The notes below the pieces were generated by a model that was not told where the DNA came from, did not search any database, and saw nothing but the letters and a program-made list of their open reading frames with translations. This document shows, one piece after another, positions 7,187 through 13,327 of a DNA stretch of 18,814 nucleotides. The stretch's first letter is position 1; the number at the start of each line of letters is the position of its first letter. A program made the position numbers and the translations under genes. This DNA comes from Bacteriovoracaceae bacterium UBA4573 (lineage in GTDB: Bacteria; Bdellovibrionota; UBA1018; UBA923), in NCBI GenBank assembly GCA_002387735.1, contig DGKJ01000031.1, forward strand, positions 1 to 18,814. Reading direction: 5' to 3'.

Positions 7187-8161
7187 ATGACTAGAAATCC
7201 ACAGGCAAATCAAACGGTTCCACCGCCCAGCTCTAGCCGAGCTGCCATTCACGTGGAGGGGGTCGAAAAACGCTACCGAACCTCTCGGTTGGCCTCGGTT
7301 TTAGCCTTAGATAACGTGAGTTTAACGGTGCCACAGGGCGAGATTTTTGGTTTTTTGGGCCCCAACGGGGCAGGTAAAACATCATTAATAAAGATCTTGG
7401 TGGGCATTCAAGGGGCCAGTAAAGGCGTCTGCCAAATCATGGGTGAAAACTGTGGCACCCGAGAATCGAAACTGCGTCTCGGGTACCTACCGGAGCGACC
7501 CTATTACCACGAGTTTTTAACCGCCCGGGAGTTTTTGCTTTTTCACGGGCGTCTACTCGGACTTTCTGATTCGAACATTCACGCTAAAAGCGAAAAACTG
7601 CTCGATCGTGTAGGGTTAAAAAAAGCGCGTGATCAAAAGTTACGAACGTTTTCAAAAGGAATGCTCCAACGCGTCGGGTTTGCCCAGGCCCTTTTACACG
7701 ACCCAGCGGTATTGATTTTAGATGAACCAATGAGCGGGCTTGACCCCGTTGGTCGGCGTGAAGTGCGCGACATCATTGCCGACATTGCCAAAACTGGGAA
7801 AACCATTTTTTTTAGCACTCACATTATCCACGATGTGGAAGTTTTGTGTACAACCGTTGGGTTTATTCAGCATGGCAAACTTAAAGGCTCTGGCAATATC
7901 GATAGCTTACTCGGGAAAACCGTAAAATCTGTTGAAATTCGATTTTCTATGGCTGCCGATCGCGATGCTTCAAAAGTTAATACGCTTCGCAACAGTCGAA
8001 AAACTATGGATGGTTGGGTATTGGAACTTGAATCGGACGTCGAAAAAATCGAACAACAAACGGCAGAAATAATTAGCAGTATTTTGGATGAAAAAGGCCG
8101 AGTTAAGTCGATAATACCCCGAAAAAGTACCCTTGAAGATCTCTTTTTTGGTGAAACATGA
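7187..8161 (+). CDS. pilH: T4P-associated ABC transporter ATPase (PilH of Myxococcus)
   Basis: Cytoplasmic ATPase of an ABC-2 type transporter, pairing with the permease encoded next. Motifs: Walker A GPNGAGKT at 58-65, signature FSKGMLQR at 155-162 (SKGML replaces the usual SGGM), Walker B AVLILDEP at 174-181, D-loop SGLDP, and H-loop His212. The Q-loop position reads YLPERP, with Glu at the usual Gln. A C-terminal region of about 90 residues follows the ATPase core, as in CcmA/NatA-like members. The N-terminus has a Pro-rich PPP stretch at 12-14. In Myxococcus, genes in this position (pilH, pilI) are required for pilus assembly or export, but the substrate is unknown. The symbol follows Myxococcus use and does not mean the CheY-like PilH of Pseudomonas. 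The stop overlaps the next start (ATGA). Confidence 0.82.
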   Translation: MTRNPQANQTVPPPSSSRAAIHVEGVEKRYRTSRLASVLALDNVSLTVPQGEIFGFLGPNGAGKTSLIKILVGIQGASKGVCQIMGENCGTRESKLRLGYLPERPYYHEFLTAREFLLFHGRLLGLSDSNIHAKSEKLLDRVGLKKARDQKLRTFSKGMLQRVGFAQALLHDPAVLILDEPMSGLDPVGRREVRDIIADIAKTGKTIFFSTHIIHDVEVLCTTVGFIQHGKLKGSGNIDSLLGKTVKSVEIRFSMAADRDASKVNTLRNSRKTMDGWVLELESDVEKIEQQTAEIISSILDEKGRVKSIIPRKSTLEDLFFGET

Positions 8162-8961
8162 AGCAAAATTATCTTCGAACGCCTATCAAGCAGTCACTTC
8201 GCCAGGTATTTGCAATTTCCTCGGTTACGTTTCAAGAACTGCTACGCGAAAAAATTCTTTGGAGCGCGTTACTATTTGCAGTTTTGTGTGTTGCGCTATC
8301 CCTCGCGGCAGCACAGCTTTCCTTCGCCGATCAAGCGCGGATTGCGCTGGACTTTGGACTTACTAGCGTAAGTATAATTGGCGGCCTAATCTCAGTGATC
8401 ATGGGTTCTTCGTTGATCGCCAAAGAGGTGCATCATCGCACTCTTTATCTGGTGCTCACGAAGGCTGTTTGGCGTTGGCAATTTGTAGTTGGCAAGTTCT
8501 TGGGACTGCTAGCCTTACTAACTCTAAATTCACTCATTATCAGTGGCATCGCGATCGGAATTTTTCTATTACTCGATGGCCAGTTTCGCATGTCGATTTT
8601 GCAAAACTATATTTTGCAGATGTCAGAATTTGCTATTCTTTCAGCCGTGGCCTGTGTGTTTTCCGCGTTTTCCACGGCGACTCTTTCAGCCATTGTGACC
8701 TCGGGAATCTGGATCATTGGTCACGCCATGACTGATTTTCAAGTATTGATTCCTAAAATAGAGCCGCCTTTAGCGCGGCCTTTTTTAGACTTTACGGCCC
8801 GCGTTCTTCCCGATCTCACGCGGTTTGATATCAAAGCGCAAGTCTCCCATATTTTACCGGTAACTTGGTCCTACACTGGCGTTAGCGTGCTCTATGCTTT
8901 GTCCTACGTTCTATTTGCCCTAGCTATAGCCTGTTTTGTTTTTACGAGGCGTGATTTGTGA
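8158..8961 (+). CDS. pilI: T4P-associated ABC-2 permease (PilI of Myxococcus)
   Basis: Inner-membrane permease partner of the preceding ATPase. The 267-residue protein has about six hydrophobic segments: near 37-53, 70-88, 116-140, 155-176, 180-190 and 243-262. A cytoplasmic motif, SLIAKEVHHRTLYLVLTK, follows the second segment and resembles the ABC-2/NosY-type coupling region (E-x-x-x-x-T-L). A charged N-terminus and the final RRDL are typical of this class. The start overlaps the pilH stop by four bases, and its own stop overlaps the pilD start (GTGA), so the three genes are translationally coupled. The transported molecule cannot be inferred from sequence. The symbol follows Myxococcus use and does not mean the CheW-like PilI of Pseudomonas. 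Confidence 0.8.
   Translation: MKQNYLRTPIKQSLRQVFAISSVTFQELLREKILWSALLFAVLCVALSLAAAQLSFADQARIALDFGLTSVSIIGGLISVIMGSSLIAKEVHHRTLYLVLTKAVWRWQFVVGKFLGLLALLTLNSLIISGIAIGIFLLLDGQFRMSILQNYILQMSEFAILSAVACVFSAFSTATLSAIVTSGIWIIGHAMTDFQVLIPKIEPPLARPFLDFTARVLPDLTRFDIKAQVSHILPVTWSYTGVSVLYALSYVLFALAIACFVFTRRDL
8763..8786 (+). terminator. Terminator-like hairpin inside pilI
   Basis: GCCGC (8763-8767) and GCGGC (8775-8779) form a 5-bp GC stem with a 7-base loop, followed after one base by six T (8781-8786). It has the shape of a weak intrinsic terminator but lies within the pilI reading frame. It may be chance or may cause partial attenuation. Confidence 0.25.
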
Positions 8962-9746
8962 GTCTCTCCCCCTTACTCGATCGATTAGCGATCGGTTGGT
9001 TCGGGTTGATTGGTTTAGTGGTGGGTAGTTTCCTAAACGTAGTGATTTACCGCTTACCGCGAGGGTACCTACTTAGTCTTCCTCGACGTTCAGTTTGCGC
9101 AAATTGTAAAAAACAAATTCGAGGTTATGAAAATATTCCCATAATAAGCTATTTGTTTTTAGGCGGGCGATGCGGTGGCTGCCAGATTTCCATAGGTGTT
9201 CGTCACCCATTCGTTGAAGCTTTAACCGCAGTGTTGTTCGTTGCGATCTATTTGCATTTCGGTTTTTCAGTTCTGACAGTTTATTACGCCTTTTTTGCAG
9301 CGGCTTTGATTGCGGTTACCTTTATTGACCTCGATTTCCGAATAATTCCAGATAGGATTTCAATTTTAGGCATGGTGTTGGGATTAATCGGCGCCATGAT
9401 TCACCCTGCCTTAAGCGCATCTTCCCACGTTTTAGGACTTCTATTCGGTGGAGGCGTGTTTTGGTTGTTTTCCTTTTTGTATCTAAAATGGACGGGGCGT
9501 GACGGATTAGGTTTTGGCGACGTAAAGTTGCTTGCCATGATCGGTGCGTTTCTTGGCCTTCAAGGTGCCATTGGGACTCTGCTCGCAAGTTCGGTGATTG
9601 GTTCAATAGTGGGATTAAGCCTAATGTTCATTCAAAAAAAAGATCTTAAGATGGCAATTCCTTTTGGTCCGTTTTTAGCTATTGGTGCCCTAATTATGTT
9701 ATTCTGGGGTGACTCGTTTGTACTGCGGTTTTACTCCGGAGAATAA
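8958..9746 (+). CDS. pilD: PilD, prepilin peptidase and N-methyltransferase
   Basis: Inner-membrane aspartic protease that cleaves the PilA leader after Gly and methylates the new N-terminus. At 262 residues it is a full bifunctional enzyme. The N-terminal domain keeps the four zinc-type cysteines in two CxxC pairs (Cys47/50 and Cys72/75) around the QIRGYENIPIISYL segment. The catalytic aspartates are Asp124 in TFIDLD and Asp188 in GFGDVKL. About eight hydrophobic segments fit the family. The GTG start overlaps the pilI stop by four bases. It would process PilA and any other prepilins of the cell, but probably not the next gene product, which lacks a cleavage site. Confidence 0.94.
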   Translation: MSLSPLLDRLAIGWFGLIGLVVGSFLNVVIYRLPRGYLLSLPRRSVCANCKKQIRGYENIPIISYLFLGGRCGGCQISIGVRHPFVEALTAVLFVAIYLHFGFSVLTVYYAFFAAALIAVTFIDLDFRIIPDRISILGMVLGLIGAMIHPALSASSHVLGLLFGGGVFWLFSFLYLKWTGRDGLGFGDVKLLAMIGAFLGLQGAIGTLLASSVIGSIVGLSLMFIQKKDLKMAIPFGPFLAIGALIMLFWGDSFVLRFYSGE

Positions 9747-9751
9747 ATGTA

Positions 9752-10333
9752 ATGGCGACTCAAATTGAGATCATTGACTCAGAAACAGTAGCGCGAAAGA
9801 AAAAGGAACGGCGCTTACAATTTTTCGCGTTCGTGATCTGTGTTGGTCTTTTTATTTACCCAGAGGCCCGTGACTATCAATATCGATGGTCGGCACTTCG
9901 TGGGGCTCGAAAAATAGCGTTGGAAATTAACCGCTTGCGAACCCAAGCGATCATTGGCCGTAAGGCACTTGAAATGCGATTTATCGGGCCGGCGCAGATT
10001 ACGATTCACGAGGTAGAAAATTGTGGCCCCCAGGCTCAAGGTAAACAAATCGCGGAAATGCAGTTGGAAAGTTTCGACCCTAACTTAGTATTTGCCCCCA
10101 CTGAATGGGTACGCAACGAAGTGATTCCAATACTCGACGATCCAGAACTGACTGCAGAAAGAGTTGCAAATCGCTATTGCTATGATGCGTTATATGGGTC
10201 GTCACTTCAGGCTGATGGAGTGGCGAGCACGTCTATTTACGTTCTGCACCAGGACAGCCTAAAAAAACAAAGACCCTACGATACGGTAGGTATTCGGCTT
10301 TCTGGGACTAACGGCGACGTTCAATTTTTTTAG
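9752..10333 (+). CDS. Membrane-anchored GspH/FimT-like protein without prepilin cleavage site
   Basis: I do not recognise this gene. The 193-residue protein has a basic N-terminus (ARKKKERR, about 14-22), one hydrophobic segment (about 23-37), then a helix with the run ARKIALEINRLRTQAI. That helix is followed by a soluble domain ending in a strand-rich stretch (SIYVLHQDSL ... TVGIRLSGTNGDVQFF). This layout and the helix recall GspH/FimT minor pseudopilins, which end in a similar T-G-x-V strand, but there is no Gly-Phe-T-L-x-E leader, so PilD should not cleave it. Two cysteines (near 90 and 142) could form a disulfide. It sits between pilD and pilM, with GGAG at 9738-9741 ten bases before the ATG. 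A role in priming or assembly of the pilus is inference. Confidence 0.65.
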   Translation: MATQIEIIDSETVARKKKERRLQFFAFVICVGLFIYPEARDYQYRWSALRGARKIALEINRLRTQAIIGRKALEMRFIGPAQITIHEVENCGPQAQGKQIAEMQLESFDPNLVFAPTEWVRNEVIPILDDPELTAERVANRYCYDALYGSSLQADGVASTSIYVLHQDSLKKQRPYDTVGIRLSGTNGDVQFF

Positions 10334-10406
10334 TTCGTTTTTCTTTTGTGTCAAATTCTTGACGCGACCCCTGCAGATTCTTCCCCTCTTATTGTGCACC
10401 TTTGCT

Positions 10407-10434
10407 TTGACGCTCCAATGACTGAGGTTATCAT
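10407..10434 (+). promoter_or_regulatory. Candidate internal sigma70-type promoter before pilM
   Basis: TTGACG (10407-10412), a 16-base spacer, then TATCAT (10429-10434). Each hexamer has one mismatch to consensus. The start point would fall at about 10441, next to the preferred pilM ATG at 10442. It lies in the 108-base gap between 10333 and pilM, the longest gap in the pilH-accC run. It could be chance, since pilM can also be transcribed from pilH. Confidence 0.35.
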
Positions 10435-10441
10435 TAAAGTT

Positions 10442-11488
10442 ATGGGACTTTTCGGTTCGTCTACTCAGATCGGTGTAAGTATTGGTGGCAGCAGCATTAA
10501 GGTTGCGGAGCTCAAGAAAAGCGGAAAATCTTTTGCGCTTCAACGTTTTGGTATTGCTCAGCTTCCAGAAGACGCCATTGTGAATCGTGAAATTATCAAT
10601 CACATGGGCGTTGTGGATAGCGTACGTAGTCTAGTCGATCAGCTTAAAATTAAAGGTAGGTCAGTAGTAACGTCTGTTTCGGGTGCAGGAGTCATTGTAA
10701 AAAAAATTCTTCTCGATCAAGTTCCGCAAAAGGAACTTGCCGATGCAGTTCTCTGGGAAGCCGAACAATACGTGCCATTTAACATGAACGAAGTCGTGCA
10801 TGATTTTCAAGTACTCAACAAAAGTGGTCCCGAAGGAAAAATGGAAATCATGTTGGTGGCCTGCAAAAGGGCAACAGTAGAAAGCTTCGAGGCTGTTCTA
10901 AAAGACGCCGGATTAAATACTCAGTGCATTGATGTCGATTTTTTTGCCTTGGAAAATATATTTGAAGCTAATTACCCGGTTGATACAGCGTCTGCCATTG
11001 TCGATGTAGGGGCGAGTAGCCTAAAGCTGGTAGTCTGTCATAACGGTCAACCGCTCTTCACGCGTGATAGCGCCATCGGTGGCAAGACCTTGACGATGGA
11101 AATTCAAAAACATTTAAATTTAAGTTATCAGGAAGCCGAACTTCTAAAAATCGACGGCAACTCGAATGGTCAAATGCCCCAAGAAGTTTCCGATCTCATG
11201 CACGTGATGGCAGAAAATTTTGCCGCCGAAATAAAGCGCTCAATGGATTTTTTCACGGCCTCAAACAGCGCAGTTCACGTGTCCTATATTTTGCTCGCTG
11301 GTGGCAGCGCGCGGCTGCCAAATTTATCAAAAATTGTCGAAGACACCGTAGGTGTGCCGGTTCAATTGATGAATCCTTTCAATACCTTAACCTATGATAC
11401 AAAGTCTTTTACCCCAGATTTTATTGCAAATATTTCAAGTGTCGCTGCGGTTCCCATGGGTCTCGCTATTCGGGGGTTTAGTAAATGA
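10442..11488 (+). CDS. pilM: PilM, actin-like cytoplasmic T4P assembly protein
   Basis: FtsA/actin-fold protein that binds ATP and the cytoplasmic N-terminus of PilN, linking the motor to the PilN/PilO/PilP alignment complex. The ATG at 10442 gives 348 residues starting MGLFGS, close to the usual start and to the family length of about 354. The ATG at 10418 would add eight residues, and further upstream the frame has only a TTG. The first phosphate-binding loop is IGVSIGGSSIKVAEL (about 10-24), the second is VDVGASSLKL (about 187-196), and the adenosine-binding motif is LLAGGSARLPN (about 284-294). The start has little Shine-Dalgarno match. The stop overlaps the pilN start by four bases (ATGA). 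Confidence 0.92.
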   Translation: MGLFGSSTQIGVSIGGSSIKVAELKKSGKSFALQRFGIAQLPEDAIVNREIINHMGVVDSVRSLVDQLKIKGRSVVTSVSGAGVIVKKILLDQVPQKELADAVLWEAEQYVPFNMNEVVHDFQVLNKSGPEGKMEIMLVACKRATVESFEAVLKDAGLNTQCIDVDFFALENIFEANYPVDTASAIVDVGASSLKLVVCHNGQPLFTRDSAIGGKTLTMEIQKHLNLSYQEAELLKIDGNSNGQMPQEVSDLMHVMAENFAAEIKRSMDFFTASNSAVHVSYILLAGGSARLPNLSKIVEDTVGVPVQLMNPFNTLTYDTKSFTPDFIANISSVAAVPMGLAIRGFSK

Positions 11489-12144
11489 TTCGGGTAAACC
11501 TGGGACGAAAAATTAAACAAAAATCAAACGCCGTCGGTGGCAAAGCTAGTCTCAGTGACATTATCAATAAGTTAAAAGGCGGCACCAAGGGTGGCGAGGC
11601 AAGCGGCGATACGTTTGATTTTAGAAATTCTACCATCCTCAAGGTTATTATATTGGCGGCGATATTGTACGGGGCCGACTTTTTTATCGAAAATGAAAAA
11701 GCGAAAAAAATGACTGTGCTCAAAGCAGAGCAAAATACCCTTCAAGCAGAAATCACGCGCCTGACTGCTGAGGTAGAAAAAAGCAGGGGATATGAGACGG
11801 TAAAACAGCAGTTGGAGCAGCACGAGCAAACCGTGCGCACCAAACTAGAAACAATTAGCAAATTATTGGCCAATCGGTCTGGACCCTCAAAAATGCTTAT
11901 CCAAATTGCCCAATCAATTCCCAGCGACGTGTGGATAACCGAAATGAAGGTAACTGAAGAGGCCATCTCGATTGCAGGGGGAACGCCAGGATATTCTCAA
12001 GTGAGCGACTTCCTAAAATCGTTATCCGAATCCAGTTTTCTGCATGATCCGAGAATTAGCGGTATTGAGGAAAATATTTCTGCAGCGAAAGATCAGCTTT
12101 TTCAAAGTTTTGAAATTTCTGCGTCAAGGAGGCGCTTACAGTAA
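11485..12144 (+). CDS. pilN: PilN, inner-membrane alignment protein
   Basis: Single-pass inner-membrane protein that binds PilM through its cytoplasmic N-terminus and pairs with PilO in the periplasm. Residues: a cytoplasmic tail of about 48, one hydrophobic segment (about 50-68), a heptad-rich coiled coil (about 70-130) and a ferredoxin-like periplasmic domain (about 135-215) with the SIPSDVWITEMKV motif typical of PilN. At 219 residues it is slightly longer than usual. The tail begins MIRVNLGRKIKQK; the normal PilN motif I-N-L-L-P is present only as VNL, with Gly-Arg where Leu-Pro is expected. A Gly- and Lys-rich stretch of about 30 residues separates it from the membrane. It sits between pilM and pilO, which makes the identity firm in spite of this change. 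Confidence 0.9.
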   Translation: MIRVNLGRKIKQKSNAVGGKASLSDIINKLKGGTKGGEASGDTFDFRNSTILKVIILAAILYGADFFIENEKAKKMTVLKAEQNTLQAEITRLTAEVEKSRGYETVKQQLEQHEQTVRTKLETISKLLANRSGPSKMLIQIAQSIPSDVWITEMKVTEEAISIAGGTPGYSQVSDFLKSLSESSFLHDPRISGIEENISAAKDQLFQSFEISASRRRLQ

Positions 12145-12146
12145 CC

Positions 12147-12803
12147 ATGCTAGCGCTGGAACGCGTACTCAGTAAAATGCCCGTAATCGTAATTGCATTC
12201 GCCTATGCCATGTACATGGCCTATGGCTACTACGATTGGTTGAAAGATCCGGGTTCAGAGTACATCCAAACACAGTCCTCTATCGCCCAAATGCGCACAC
12301 AGGTAACCCAGTTGAATCAACAGTTAGTTCAAGCCAAAGAATTTATGGACAACCTAAATGTTCTTCGCGCTAAGATTCGACAATTGGTAGAGCAGCTTGA
12401 TAATTCGAAAACCACTCTCAGTAATGAACTTGATCTTGCTAATTTCGTGCGAATGATCACGCTAGAAGCAAAAAAACTTACGCTAGGTATTCGGGGAATA
12501 AAACCAGAGTCAGAGCAAAAGCGCGATTACTATGTCGAAATTCCGTTTACGATTTCCCTCCGCGGGGCTTACGTTCAAATGTTGGTCTTTTTTGATCGTA
12601 TTTCGAAGCTACAACAGGTCATTCGCGTTTCCGATTTCACTCTTAAACCTTCTGGCAATACGTTTACCAAGTACGTTGAACTCGAAGGTACGGCCAAGAT
12701 CGTTACTTTTAAGTATCTAGGAACCCAAGCTGATGACATCGCAAAAACGGACGTACTCAAAGACAGCGCGACCTCCGCGAGTCCTCAGGAAGGGGGAATT
12801 TAA
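12147..12803 (+). CDS. pilO: PilO, inner-membrane alignment protein
   Basis: Single-pass inner-membrane protein that forms a heterodimer with PilN and carries PilP in the periplasm. The 218-residue protein has one hydrophobic segment (about 11-27), a coiled coil (about 37-88) rich in Gln and Leu, and the PilO periplasmic domain with the typical YYVEIPFTISLRGAYVQMLVFFDRISKL motif at about 129-156. It starts two bases after the pilN stop. An AAGGAGG sequence at 12126-12132 lies 14 bases before the ATG, longer than ideal, so coupling to pilN translation may matter. No other start in this frame fits better. The C-terminus has a short polar tail ending in EGGI. Confidence 0.92.
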   Translation: MLALERVLSKMPVIVIAFAYAMYMAYGYYDWLKDPGSEYIQTQSSIAQMRTQVTQLNQQLVQAKEFMDNLNVLRAKIRQLVEQLDNSKTTLSNELDLANFVRMITLEAKKLTLGIRGIKPESEQKRDYYVEIPFTISLRGAYVQMLVFFDRISKLQQVIRVSDFTLKPSGNTFTKYVELEGTAKIVTFKYLGTQADDIAKTDVLKDSATSASPQEGGI

Positions 12804-13327
12804 TGTTGCTGAGTCGGCGTACCGGGCGATTGGTCGGAATAGTCGTGGTGTTAGGGACCATTGAACTCATTGCTTCCTACGCATATTCCCAGCCGCTCCC
12901 CGGAACAAAGGCGATTGCGCAGAACGAAGGAAGTACAGTTTCCGAAGCTGACACCCCGATTTCTTTGGAGAGTTCTTTAAGTTTGCGTGATCCGTTTCGT
13001 CGCCCGAAATTGCGCGGGCGGGGCCAAGACGACGAAGGTGGAAATGTACCTGAATTAGAGCGTTTTGCTTTAGAGGAATTTTCATTGGTCGGCGTAATAA
13101 CCGGCACAAAAAAAAATAAAGCACTGCTGTCTTTGCCAAGCGGAAAAATGGTGATCGTTCAAGAAAAAACCATCTTGGGTCCGCGACGTGGTTCAATTAC
13201 TCGAATTGTACCCGGAGCCGTATTTATTGAGGAACGAGTAGTGAACTTGTTGGGCCAAGAAGAAAAAATCGAAACAATCATCGAGTTCAAAGAGAAGAAA
13301 AATTCGGAACAGAGGGCTAATTTATGA
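12803..13327 (+). CDS. pilP: PilP, T4P alignment protein without lipobox
   Basis: Periplasmic protein that connects PilN/PilO to the PilQ secretin. The 174-residue length is usual. The central LRDPFRRP motif (about 61-68) and the C-terminal beta domain (about 85-160), with FSLVGVITG and a G-x-I-T-R-I stretch, fit the family. Well-known PilP proteins are lipoproteins with a Cys after the signal peptide. Here the whole protein has no Cys, so the N-terminus (RRTGRLVGIVVVLGTIELIASYAYSQ) must act as a cleaved signal or an uncleaved membrane anchor. The start overlaps the pilO stop by one base (TAATG) and follows a strong AGGAAGGGGG. A nine-base A run lies at 13108-13116. Confidence 0.9.
   Translation: MLLSRRTGRLVGIVVVLGTIELIASYAYSQPLPGTKAIAQNEGSTVSEADTPISLESSLSLRDPFRRPKLRGRGQDDEGGNVPELERFALEEFSLVGVITGTKKNKALLSLPSGKMVIVQEKTILGPRRGSITRIVPGAVFIEERVVNLLGQEEKIETIIEFKEKKNSEQRANL

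Noticed and set aside
10346..10441. N-terminal extension of PilM from the TTG at 10346
   Set aside because: The added 32 residues do not look like PilM, and the MGLFGS start fits the family. The ATG at 10418 stays possible.
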